Below, one piece after another: positions 41,342-53,247 of a DNA stretch of 64,000 nt. This DNA is from Dendrocalamus latiflorus. Its lineage: Eukaryota; Streptophyta; Magnoliopsida; Poales; Poaceae. Within the stretch, counting starts at the first letter, position 1. Each line of letters opens with the position of its first letter. The stretch is taken from positions 12,660,596 to 12,724,595 of the forward strand of contig CM029642.1 of NCBI GenBank assembly GCA_017311315.1, given 5' to 3'. A model generated the notes under the pieces. That model was not told the origin of the DNA, did not search any database, and saw only the letters and a list, made by a program, of their open reading frames with translations. A program made the translations under genes and the position numbers.

Positions 41342-41493
41342 TGTTAAACACAGTTACAGAAACTGCCCAATGTATAGATGTCTTTTGATAAAGACACCTT
41401 TTCTCCCACCCTCTCATCATCTATAAAGCACTGTAAAGATTCAGAATAAAGTAACTTTTGCTTCCCAAACATTTGTCTCAATCTATTCCAACA
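41342..41493 (+). repeat. 3' LTR of Copia-1
   Basis: 152 bp, identical to the 5' LTR, followed by the target duplication GTTTG at 41494-41498. Confidence 0.93.
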
Positions 41494-41689
41494 GTTTGCA
41501 CGCAATCTTTGAGCAAAGGCTACGTCCGAGTAGTCGCGTATCTCCGATCCTTTGTGGAGCGAGTCCGCTGAACGTGTTGAAGGCAAGTACCTCGCGGCTG
41601 TGACCTTTCCATTTTGCATATCACGTATTTCCAGTTTACTTGTCACCTTGCCATTGAGTATAATTATCATGTCACTCAGGCTTGCTTGG

Positions 41690-41882
41690 CTAATATCACA
41701 TCATTAAAGTTACCTGTCTACTATCATATCATTAAAATTACCTAACTAATATCATATCATTAAAGTTACATGTCTAATATCATATCACTAAAGTTATCTA
41801 GCTATTATCATATCGCTAAAGCTTATCTAGTCATTATCATATCACTAATGCTTGTCTGGGTATTATCATATTGCTCATGCTT
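41690..41882. repeat. Minisatellite in LTR F, unit about 29 bases
   Basis: Seven diverging copies of a unit like ATATCATATCATTAAAGTTA / CCTGTCTA. Confidence 0.8.
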
Positions 41883-42320
41883 CCCGGTTATAGACTTTTA
41901 ATACTGTATTCATACCATGATGTTCTAGGTTATTTTGTTTCATATGCTTTTATGTTTATTAGGATGCTTAGTTAAAATGTTCTAGAATTCATGCTTTTAA
42001 TTAGGGTTTTAAAATTCATGCTTAAGTCGTTAATGGGGGTAGCATATGAACATGTCTTAACTTAGGTTTAAATTATTAGCACTCTTTTGATATTAAGGCT
42101 GTTATGTTTTAGTTTCCTAATATCATGATCTATTAGTTGTACGATGTTGCTTTGAGCTATGAAGGATGTACCTGTTAATCTGACAAATAATCACTTATCA
42201 CATAATAAAACTTGAATGGTTGATAACCTTGTGTGAGCTATATTATAATACCTCTTTAGGATAACTCCCATATCATCATTCCACATCGCCCTCATATTAG
42301 GAATTATGTCTCTCCATTTC

Positions 42321-45300
42321 TGTAACATCCCGATTTTCAGAGCCTTTTTAAAGCTTTTAAAATAAAATTCACTATTTGGATTTTTCTGGAATTAATTAAA
42401 GCTTAATTGAAATTTTTACTAATTAAAAGGATTTAATATGATTAAATTAAACATTAATATTTGTCAAAAGTATTTTATTTGTGTTCCTTGTGTCACAAGG
42501 AATTTTTCTGTATTTTCTTGGATTGATTCCTGGATTTTTCAGAGTTTGTTTGACCTCAATTTTAAATTTCCAAAAAAAAAGAGAGAATGAACAGTACCCA
42601 TGCTTCTTCCCAGCGCGACGCGATCAATCTGTACTGTATAGTTTCCTTCCGTTTTTATCTCTCTTCATAACTTTTAATCCGGACCTTATTTCAATATCCT
42701 CCCAAAAGAAAAGTTGTGCCAAATCACGCAAGGAATCCATCCCAACTGGCCTCTTTCCGTTTCATTCATCTGTTTGCCTTTTATCTCCTATTTTCTGAAA
42801 CAGACTCTAAAGTGAAATCCGCGAATTAGAGTCGGTTTCTATCTCTTCCAAGCCTATAATTACGACCCATTGACCCCTTTAAACCCATCCCAAGCCGTGC
42901 CAAGTCCTCTCAAAGCCCAGGACGCCGTCGGCACCGAGGCCCTCTGGTCTCGAAATTGTTCGTCGCGTCTCAACCTATCCGGTGAGTTTTTCCGTGATTC
43001 TTTCACGTCACACTGTGCCCTCATATATCATCTACCTTCTGGCCAAATTAATTTGGTTTTGGTGTAGCCAATCTCCCGAAATCGTGTTTTCCCCAATCTA
43101 GGTCAAGATCGCTTCCCGACGTCGATTCGTCGCCTCCGGTAAGCTTTCGCCCGTGCCGTAATTTTTCTTAGACTTGCCTCACCGCGTTCTACGCCGTGCT
43201 TCCTTCCTTTTCCCCAAAAAGCCTCCACAAATTTTTGCCTCCGACACCTCGCCATGGCCGCCAATGGCATCTCGTGTCCCTATCTATCCAGTGGTGTTTT
43301 CCCCAATCCGTTTACGTCATATTATGCCAAACCATCCCAGGTAGCTACCCTCCAAGTGGTTTTAGATTTTGTTCACCGAGCACTAAGATATCAAGTTTTT
43401 TCTTTTCCCTTCCCGACGTCGTTCAAACGTTGATTGCGCCGTCTCCGATGGGTTTCTAACTGAGCCAACAATTTTCCTAACTTCGCCAAGCCGCGTTCTA
43501 GCCCGTGCTCACCATACTTCTCCATGTCCTATGCTCGAGTTTTATTCCTCCCTCCTACCCATGTCGTCGTAGCCGCCCGTGCCGTCATCGTTCTCCGTTT
43601 GGCGTGCCTCGCTTCCTATATGTGCCTTGGGTCCCTAGCAACCCATTTTGCTAGTTAGATTCATCTCCTATGCCTCCTCTCGCCAGCGCTAGCCTCCTTT
43701 CCAAAAATTCAGCTCTCGGGTAAACAGTAACTTCTGTTATTTTTCCAGCATTTTCTTGCCCGGCAAACTTTAGATCGCTCGTTCTCCTTCGTCCTAACTC
43801 CGATTGACCCGATTATTTTTTCTAAATTCATCTAAAATTGAGCTCTATCTTTCGATTCTAATTTTGCAGTTTTTGGAGTTAATTTGAGTTTTATTTGAAT
43901 TTATTTTTGTGTTTCGTTTCGCTTTCTCTCTCGTTAGATCACGCTTTCGAAGGAGCTGAAGCCGGATTCGAAGATTAAGAATTCCTAACTGAGCAAAGCC
44001 AAGGCAAGTCGTGTCCTTTGATCATGTTGAACCCAGTTTTCAAATCTATTATGTATTACTTTGTCTTACATTATCATGCATCGCTATTTTATTATCAAAC
44101 CCTTGTATTGGTAGCTATTGTCCAATTTGATTATTTCTCCTTGATAATTTGAATACCATGATTCCGTTGTTACGATAGGATGGGTAATTATTTAGTGATA
44201 CAATGTTAGTTGTCACATGAGTTGTACGCTTATTTTTCTTAGCCATGCTTATTATTAGTACGTTGGGTCTATCATCACACGTGTTAATTAATCTTGACTT
44301 AATGATATACTGGAACGTGGTGGTCAGCCACAGTTATAAAATTTGAGTACCATGACATGGGTAGTGTCATTGGTGTTGGTTATACAAAATGGTTTTCACT
44401 TGGGCGAATGATCGTGTAGTAAAGGGGAGAAGTGTGGTTAACACTTCAGGGATGTGGATGTTTCGCCTGGGTAAATTTAAGGACTTATTTTTGTGCACCA
44501 TTGATCTGAGTCTTACCGCACAACCACATGTCTAGTATGGGATAGACCTAGTTAATTAACTTGCAAAGGTTTAGTTCAGATATCACCATTGGTAAGTGAG
44601 AACCAGGGGTACTGGCTTACTCACAGTGAGAAACAGGGTTACTGTACTCATACGGCGCAAGAGGGGGCTTCTGACTGTGGTGGTTAACCCTTCAGCAGTG
44701 AAACCTTAGCGGGTGATGTTTAACTAGATTGGGGTGAGATAAAGGCTTTGTGATAATTTATCTGGGTCTCATGCCTAAGGAAGCATGCTGGCTATTAAGA
44801 TGACTTATCTCTTGTGGGTAAAGTTGTGCAACCTCTACAGAGTGTAAAACTATTCGAATAGCCGTGTCCTCGGTCATGGACAATGCTCGGTGATTTCACA
44901 CGAGGGGTAGAGTTTTCATAAAATCTTGGTTGGGTTAAGTGAATGGGTAGTTCACTGGTGGTTCATTATGTGAATCTTGGATCGTGGGTGATTCATTGGG
45001 GTGAATAGTCAGTTCACTTGTGGTTGGTCTCAATTCCTTTGATTACTTATTTATTATTATTTTTGAAGTTCACTTTTCAATCTATTTATTGTATTTACTT
45101 TAAATTGTTGCTTTTTGTAAAATTAACCTTTCAGCCATTCATTGGTAAGCTTTGCATACTATATTGCATTCTTTGTTACAAACGACTTGCTGAGTACTCT
45201 ATGTACTCACGGCTTCATCCATATTTGCTCAGTTGAGGAAGAAGGACCAGTCCAGCAGGAGGTACCTAGAGGAGGATACTTCGACGACTTCGCGGATTAG

Positions 45301-45578
45301 AACTTCGCTCCCCAGTCGATTGCCTGTGGGCATGTCGAATGGCTACTACGCTTATTTCTGGTTTTCCGCTGCTAGCTTCTTTAAGCCTTTTAGGCTATTA
45401 ATTGTAAGCTTGGCCGTAAGGTCGTACTTTAATAATTATTAATAATATTTGAGTCTTTTCCTAGTAAATTGTGATATGGTCGATATTTCATCTTTGTTTA
45501 TACTGTGTGCACTAGCGTGATCCTGGACTAGTGCAGAATACATAGGAGAGTCCGGATTTGCATATTCGGGTCTCTACA
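42321..45578 (+). repeat. Solo LTR A, TSD ATTTC
   Basis: The 3.26-kb LTR starts TGTAACATCCCG and ends GGGTCTCTACA, flanked by ATTTC on both sides (42316-42320 and 45579-45583). It is closely related to LTR B except for a central 1.2-kb block. There is no coding sequence that I can support. The hairpin lies at 45192-45208. Confidence 0.88.
45192..45208. promoter_or_regulatory. LTR A hairpin, stem GAGTAC/GTACTC
   Basis: GAGTAC, loop TCTAT, GTACTC, inside TTGCTGAG...CTCACGGCTT, about 370 bases before the LTR end. Confidence 0.6.
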
Positions 45579-45672
45579 ATTTCCAACAATAACACATCTT
45601 TCACTTCTCATAATTTTATCTTAGCCATCCCTTAGTTCCCTTAGATTCATATCATATAACATGTTAACAATA

Positions 45673-46165
45673 TAACAGTTACTTGGTCTGGGGTTATCCA
45701 CATATAGAGAATATTTCCACCCACCTGGTAACGTACGGGGGGCCATACACTCTCGTTACTCAGGATATTACACCCCGTTTGCGGTTATACAATCGAGACA
45801 AGGATGTGCCTAACTATTCTCGTATAACTGGGTATGTGGAAGTAATCGCCACTGCCATTGCCATAACTTGCTAAATAACGATTATCCCTAATTGTATTGT
45901 TCCTGTTATCTCTATCTCTGGATGTTATCAGTGTTTCCGGTTAACTCACTAATAAATGAAATAACAGTTACCTGGCCTGGGGTTACCCACATATAGGGAA
46001 GATTTCCACCCACCTGGTAACGTACGGGGGACCGTACACTCTCGTTACTCAGATTATTATACCCCGTCTGCGGTTATACAGTCGAGGACAAAGATGTGCT
46101 TGACTATTCTCGTATAACCGGGTTGTGGGAGGCAATCGCCAGCGCCTTTGCCATAATTTGCTAAA
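45673..46165 (+). repeat. Tandem duplication in LTR F, period about 289 bp
   Basis: Two diverged copies beginning TAACAGTTAC and containing CCACCCACCTGGTAACGTAC and CTATTCTCGTATAAC. Confidence 0.85.
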
Positions 46166-47450
46166 TAACAATTACCTTGGTTCCACATTCCCATTATCTC
46201 CATCCTCGATAGGTATCAGTGTCCCTAGTAACCTAGTTTCATTGTATTTAACCTGTATCAATTACTTGCTTACATTGCTTGTCTTTTGCCCATTTTGCTT
46301 ACGTTACTTGTCCTTTACATATCTTGCTTGCATTACTGTCCTTTACTCACCGTGTTGCGACTGTTGTTGGGTACTTGCTGAGTTTTTCAAATCTCACGCT
46401 TGCTCTTTCCATTCTCACATAAAAGGCCAGTAGAGTGATAGCAACATGCATGGGTGGGAGCACTCGAGTTTTCAGCATCGTGGTTTGCCACTATTTATGT
46501 CATTTTATTTATTCTTTATTTGGTTAGAAGTGGACCGGTCCCATGTTTCAAACATTTATTTTAGCTTCTGTTGGTTCTCTAATAAAGTACCTTTAAAGTT
46601 TTAATTTTCTTGTGATTTCTATTGTTGCTTTTATTATTTATTCTTTAATTTGGTGATGACATTTCATAGTAATATCTTATATTGGTATGTGAGGTGTTAC
46701 ATTAAGTCAAATAAAAATCGTCTGTGATAATTCCACTATATTAATTACACTTACTTGTCGACTCTCTGTCTTAAATTTCAGATCTAGACTGCTGCTTTGA
46801 GGTGCAGGCGAGGCTTTAAGGTGGCCATTTGATGAAAGGAGACTATTTGGCAAAAGTGATTATAGGTCCATTAATTTCTTGACTGCCTATGGTTAGTAAT
46901 TTGTTCCTAATTGCATTATAATTTAAATCTAGCTTTTGGTGAAAGGAGAATTAAAGATGGTTTAGATCTAGCTAGCTTGATGTAGAGAGAAGATTATTTA
47001 CATCTAGCATAGTTTAGGATTTAGGGTTTAGTTAATTCACAGTCTATTTCTACTTAATTGATCAATTTAATTAATTATTCTTGCTACATGTAGCTACTTT
47101 AGATTGTATATATCTAGGGAATTTATTTCTTGTTGAAGATTAAGAAAGAGCCAAAATAGCTTGAAATAAATAATAATTGTTCCGACGTAACCTTCCACTG
47201 AGAATTGGTCATTGATCATAGTATAAACGTAACCTTAATGAATTAACTATCTTCTTTTACTTATTAAAATAAAAATATGAAATCTGATCTGTTAGTGTTC
47301 TAAGGTCAAAAGCGCAATTTAAAGTAAAAACAATCTGCTTTATGTATCCTTAAATCATATAAATGGGGGTAAATGGAGGTTTTGATGTCTCATAGAAATT
47401 GTTTGTTATGTCAGAATTAGAAGAAACTAATTTGTTATATGTGTAACGTA

Positions 47451-49787
47451 GGACCGAAGCTGGATGTACATTGGGAACTATGTGAGTGAAGAGTATATTA
47501 ATGGCGTGTCTGCTTTTACAAGAGCTGCTGAGAAGGATATATTGAATAAGGGGATGGAATATATGTACTGCCCATGCATTGACTGTGAGAATCTAATGAT
47601 GTTTAAGAATTGAGTGCAGATTGAAGCGTGCTTGATTCGAAGAGGTTCCAAAAGGGGGTATGCACGTGGGACCAGTCATGGTGAAGGGCATATTACACAG
47701 GAAGGTAGTAATAATGACATCACCGACGAAGTCAATGATATGTCGCCGGATGATGTCGATTGTGGTTTCGATTCAAATAGGCTGCATGATGATAATCTGG
47801 ATCAGATGCTTCACGATGTAGAAGGGAACTGTGATGAGTGAGAGTATGTTAAATTTTGGGGCTTGATGGAGGACTCGGAGAAACCTTTGTTCACATGCTG
47901 CAAATCAAAGTACATGGGGTTGTCAACTGTGCTTGAACTACTGAAATTGAAGGCAAGCAACGGTTGATCTAACAAGAGTTTCACGGAGTTGTTAGGTCCT
48001 TTAGCAGACATGCTTCCGGAGGGAAACGAGTTGCCCAAAACCACCTACAAAGCTAAAAAGGTTCTTTGTCCATTGGGAATGGAGGTAGAAAGAATACATG
48101 CACATCTGAACGACTGTATCCTCTACCGTAAAGAGTATGCAAACATGCATGTATGTCCGGTGTGCAATGCATCCCGATATAAGTTTAAGAATCAATCAGA
48201 TGACGGTGAGAGAATAGAGGTGAAGAAAGGACCTCTTGCTAAGGTGGCATGATATTTTCCTGTAATTCCCTATTTGAAGCGGTTTTTTGTGAACCCAAAG
48301 GAGGCAAAATTGCTGCATTGGCACTTGGAGGAGCGTAAGAAGAATGGAATGCTAAGACACATTGCTGATTTCGCCTAGTGGAGAAACATCAATAGGAGGT
48401 TTGCGGACTTCGGTGCAGAATCAAGGAATATAAGGTTTGGATTGAGTATAGATGGAATGAATCCTTTCGGTAACATAAGCAACTAGCATAGCACTTAGCC
48501 CATGACTCTCTGCATCTACACCCTTCCTCGTTGGTTATGTATGAAGCAGAAGTATATTTTGCTGTCCATAATTATCCAAGGGCCAAAGCAATCTGGGAAT
48601 AATATTGATGTGTACCTAGCATCGTTGGTGGAAGATCTAAAAATACTGTGGATTGAAGGGGTACAGGTATGGGATGCGTATAAACAAGATAACTTCATAT
48701 TATGCTCCTTATTGTTTTGAACCATAAATGATTATCTTGCCCTTGCTAACCTATCGGGCCAGAGTATAAAAGGGGCCAAAACATGTACTCACTGCTTAAA
48801 TGATACGAAAGTGTGTGGCTGAAGCACTTGCGCAAAACCATGTACATGCGTCACCGTAGGTTCCTTCGAACGGCTCACCCATACCACAGGAAGAAGAAAC
48901 AATTCGACGGAGAGAAGGAGGACAGTTCAGCTCCAAGGCATTTAAGTGGAAAAGAGGTCTATGATATGGTTAAGGATTTAGATGTTGTGCTCGAAAAGGG
49001 ACATAAATCGATGACCCGTGAGAAAAACATCTTGAAAAAGAGGTCAATATTTTGGGATTTATCTTATTGGGAGCACCTAGAAGTTCATCACTACATCAAT
49101 GTCATGCATGTAGAGAAGAATGTATATAACATCTTGATTGGTCTCTTACTGAACATTTGTGACAAAACAAGGATGGTGTCAATGCACGGTTTGACTTGGT
49201 TGATATGAACGTCAGGTCTGAGTTAGCACTGACAAATACCGATAAAGGACAAACTTACCTTCCCCTTGCTTATTACACTCTATCCAAGGCCGAGAGAATT
49301 GAATTGTGCCAATGCTTGTATGGTGTGAAAGTTCTGTCTGGTTACTCCGCCAATATGAAGAAACTTGTTTCGATGGAAAATTTGAAGTTAATTGACATGA
49401 AGTCTCATGATTGTCATGTGCTGATGAAATAGATGCTTCCTAGTACAATTAGAAATATTTTGTCAACCAAGGTCTGAGACACAATCATGAGACTATGTTA
49501 TTTCTTTAACACAATTGCTCAGAAGGTCATCGATCTCGAAGGACTAGATGCTCTGCAGGGCGAGCTGGTGACGACTCTATGTCATCTTGATATGTATTTT
49601 CCTCCGTCATTTTTCAATATCATGGTCCATCTCATTGTTCACATTGTGTGGGAGATAAAAATATGCGAGCCTGTGTTCCTATGTAACATGTACCCATTCG
49701 AGAGGTCGATGGGAATTCTCAAGTCCTATGTACGGAATCGATCTTGGCCAGAGGGCAGCATCATCGAAGATTACACAATCGAAGAGG
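47451..49787 (+). pseudogene. TNP2 relic of CACTA-3
   Basis: The sequence follows the CACTA-1 TNP2 from its N-terminus (GACCGAAGCTGGATGTAC) to KSYVRNRSWPEGSIIE, with recognisable YWEHLEVHHYINVMHVEKNV and SHDCHVLM blocks. The start ATG is lost (TAGGAC), there are stops such as TGA at about 47612, and frame changes throughout. It is cut at 49787 by the Copia-2 LTR. It is the closest relative of CACTA-1's TNP2 in the window and shows what that gene looks like after decay. Confidence 0.85.
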
Positions 49788-51251
49788 TGAAAGCATCTAG
49801 GACCCTAAAAATGGTTTTGGTAATTAATGAAGTTATGTGAATATGGGACTAACATGTTTAATGAGTGTTTAAAGGTTAAGTCTATAAGTGGTTGACCAAG
49901 ATGCAAGCTAAGGATCAATGTGAAGACCAAAAATGGCTCAAGACAAATGTATACTTAGAATAGGATCCCTTTTTGCCTTTATCGGTCTTAGGAGAAAATG
50001 TGGAAGACTGGATTATAGGCTAAATATTGTACCATAAAGAGCGATCATGGCAAGTAGCTTGAATAGCAAAATTATTGTGCCATTGGGATCAAACTAGGAT
50101 CATGCATTCATTAAAAATCTGTTTTAAAAGCCAAATCTGTGCTCTGTTTGGAAGAGCGGTAGTACACAGTTTTTAACATCGGAACTTCCACAGAGCTCCT
50201 TCCAAGCGGAGCCTTTTTCCAGAGAGCACCCTCCAGGTGTACCTGAGCTTTCGCGGGATCGAAAGTACCGATGATTTTAACGCCGGAACTACCGCTGAAA
50301 GCGGTAGTTCTGCTATATAGAGCGGTACTTCTGGAGCCCGGAAGCTCCAGAGGCAAGGGCGGAACCTTTTTCCCGAGAGCGCCAAGTTTGATTCCGGCAC
50401 AAGCAGTAGTACCGCGCCGACTTCCTGGAACTACCGCGGAGCGGTAGTACAGCATTTTATAACGGCGGTAGTATCGTGCTGACTTTCTAACGGCTAGTAC
50501 AGAGCTTCTACCATAGCTGTTCTGCCGCGCCAGAGGTGGAGCGGAACTACCGGCCATTGGCTGGCGGTAGTTCCGCTCGCCCTGATTTTTTCTGGAATTT
50601 ATTCCAAACGGCTAGTTTTAGTTGGTGGAGAGTATAAATACCCATACCACTGCTCAAGGATAGAAGTTAGAGACCCCATTGAACATTCTTGAGCATAGAA
50701 CATTCATTCCACACCTCCTTCCTCCTTGTTCATTCAATTGAGGTGGTTGGAGCAAAAACTGCATGTGCATTCAATAGTTGATCCATTTGGCACTTGTTTG
50801 CAGTCAAGTGAAGCCCGTGGTTTTTTACTCTTGGTGCTTGCCAGCACCTAGACGATTGGGCGGAGGTTGATCGGCGATCTTCTCAAAGAAGCTTGTGAGA
50901 AGGCCTGGTGTTCTTGTGAAGGTTGGAGCTCACCTATCCGGAGCGCCGGTCCAATTCGTTTGGGCTAACCTTAACGTGAATTAGGGAAAATCGGTAAGTT
51001 TCCGAACACCACGGTAAAACATCGGTTGTGTGTATTTCTCTCATATTTTCTTCTAGCTTATATTTGTTAGTACTATTGTGATCATTCGATTGATATAAAG
51101 CTAGTGTTGATACTATACTTGACTAGAATTGTGTAGGCTTTAAGTGCTTTACATTCTTACTAAATTGAAATTGTAGAAAATTATTTAGAAGAAAAGAAAT
51201 TGTAAAAACCTCCTATTCACCCCCCTCTAGTTGGTTATCCTTGATCCTACA
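49788..51251 (+). repeat. 5' LTR of Copia-2
   Basis: 1464 bp. From 50150 to 50580 it is crowded with palindromic words such as GCGGTAGTTC, GAACTACCGC and GCGGTAGTAC, CpG-containing inverted motifs known from Sirevirus LTRs. Confidence 0.78.
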
Positions 51252-51306
51252 AGTGGTACCAGAGCTTGGTCTCTCATTATTAGACTTAACCGTCTAGAGA
51301 GAATGG

Positions 51307-53247
51307 ATGGCTAGTGAGGGGTTTGCTATAGGAAAGGCACCTTTCTTTGGTGGATCAAATTATGCTTATTGAAAAATTAGAATGTCCATTTATCTTAAGG
51401 CCATGAGTCAGAATATTTGGAAAATCGTAAATGAGGGCTACATCATGCCTCTTGATCCATTACACCCAATGAACAAGAGGGGCGTAACGTTCATTTAGAT
51501 GCCCAAGCTATGAATGCACTATTTGGTGCTTTGAACGCAGACGTGTTCAATAGGGTGAGCAATTTGGAAACAGCTCATGCTATTTGGACAACCCTTTCCG
51601 AAATTCATGAAGGGACGTCCACGGTTAAAGAAGCCAAATTGCATAGGCTTCGGATCAAATATGAGACATTCACAATGTTGCCCCATGAGGACATTAATGA
51701 GATGTACACTTGACTCAACAGCATTGTGAATGAACTCAAGGGCCTTGATACTAACCTTTCCTACATTGATGTTGTAAGGAAAATGCTTAGGGCTTTGCCA
51801 GAAAAATATGAGATGTTGGTGAGTCTCTTCTCAACTCACCCGAGTTGACAAGAATGACACCAACACAACTCTTGGGCAACCTCATCACGAATGAGTTGTA
51901 CAAGAAGGACAAAGAGGAGATTTTGGAGCAATCCTCCTCCAAGGGCAAGAAGATCACCGCTTTCAAAGCCAAAGCGATGTCAAGTGAAGAATCCGAAGAT
52001 GATGGGGAGGACTCCGAGGAGAAGTTGGCTCTTCTTGTGAGAAGGATGAACAAGTTCATGAGGAGGCGCTCAAACCGAAGCACAAATTATGAAAAAGCAA
52101 AGAAGGGGCACTCCTACTCCAACAAGCACTATAGCAACATCCGTTGCTATGAATGTGATGAGAAGGGCATATTGCTTCTCAATGCCCTACCAAGAGGGAT
52201 GACAAGGAGAAGTCATCAAAGAAGAAAAGCTACAATGGTAAGAAGAAGCTCTTCAAGAAGCTTCATAAGGATGGCAAGAATGAAGCCCACATTAGAGAGT
52301 GGGATTCCGACGAGGAGTACTCTGACTTCGACTCAAGTGAAGATGAGTCTCCTAAGAAAAAGGGGCTTGTCGGCATCACTATCAAGGAGGCTCCACCGCT
52401 CTTCTCTACACCAACTTGCCTTATGGCAAAAGGAGAAAAGGTAAAAATGTTTGATAATGATGGACCTTCATATGATGATCTCATGGACATGCTTATTGAA
52501 TTAAATGAATTTCTTGGAAAAGAGAAGACAAAATTCAAGGTTTTGAAAAGAGAGCATATCTCCCTAAAATAATCCTATGAGAGATTAAAAGAAGCTCATG
52601 ACTCACTCATTCAAGAAAATTTAAATAAATCTTGCACTAGTATTGGCATTACTTGTGATATTCCAAATGAATTGCCTAGTGTTAAGATTTTCAAAACTAG
52701 TATATCTACTTCTTGTGATGATTTACTTGCTATGCCATGCTCATCAAATATAGATTCTAAAAGTGCTATTGCTATGGTTTATGTTGATATACTTCTTAAT
52801 GAAAATAACAATCTAAAAGAACAAGTAACAAAATTGAACAAAAGTTTGGAAAGAGCTTTCAAGGGAAAGGCTCCCCTTGACAAATTATTGAGTGATCAAA
52901 GGAGCTCATTCAACAAATAAGGCATTGGGTATATTCCCAAAAGAGGTAAGAAACTGGTATACAAACCCACAAGGTTTGTAAGGAAAAATGGTAAGTATTG
53001 CACAAAGTGCCAGGAAATAGGTCATGAACAACAAAATTGTCCAAAAGGTAAAATCCAATCCATTGGTTTATATGATTCATATTACATGCTTAAAAAATCT
53101 AAAAATGGAAATGTCATTGCACATTTTATTGGCACCTCAATTTTGGGTGCTAAAAGGAAAACCATTTGGGTGCCCAAAGACTTGGTTACTAACCTTTAAG
53201 GACCCAAACAAATTTGGGTACCTAAAAAAACTTGATTTCTTTTGTAG
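51307..53247 (+). pseudogene. Copia-2 gag relic
   Basis: It starts MASEGFAIGKAPFFGGSNYA and continues as a typical Copia gag (UBN2-like), with a TGA replacing an expected Trp at about 51370. Fragments continue through 52444 and 52920. A CX2CX4HX4C zinc knuckle (CTKCQEIGHEQQNC) is present at about 52995-53037 and a damaged one at about 52142. Several frameshifts divide it. Confidence 0.78.

Larger units (their letters stand above)
37261..41493 (+). mobile_element. Copia-1: full-length young Copia element lacking gag, TSD GTTTG
   Basis: Two 152-bp LTRs (37261-37412 and 41342-41493) read identical base for base and are flanked by GTTTG on both sides. Each LTR has a TATAAAG box and an AATAAA signal. 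A primer-binding-like GTTATCAGCACG follows the 5' LTR at 37414, and the purine tract AAGGGGGAG precedes the 3' LTR. The internal region is one long pol reading frame. No gag sequence exists: the pol ATG lies 60 bases after the 5' LTR. Confidence 0.93.
26726..46701 (+). repeat. Solo LTR F, TSD TTAAG, containing three later insertions
   Basis: The outer ends are TATAGCACCC (TAT at 26726-26728, resuming at 36351) and GAGGTGTTACA (to 46701). TTAAG flanks both sides (26721-26725 and 46702-46706). The first bases are TA rather than the usual TG. Removing CACTA-2, Copia-1 and LTR A leaves about 2.8 kb. The exposed parts are 36351-37260 (pyrimidine-rich start, then GC-rich), 41499-42315 (with a minisatellite) and 45584-46701 (with a 289-bp duplication). 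No gene is supported in any of them; the ORF at 36530-37195 is not convincing. Confidence 0.75.
26529..49787 (+). mobile_element. CACTA-3: degenerate En/Spm element, heavily nested
   Basis: The left terminus at 26529 reads CACTACTACAAAAAGCC and is followed by ACAGACGGTT / AACCGTCTGT repeats, the same family as CACTA-1. These repeats stop at 26725 and resume at 46702 (AATCGTCTGTGAT); between them lies LTR F with its target duplication TTAAG. A plus-strand TNP2 relic follows at 47451. The element is cut again at 49787 by Copia-2 and its right end is not in view. Its own sequence in the window totals only about 3.3 kb. Confidence 0.78.
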
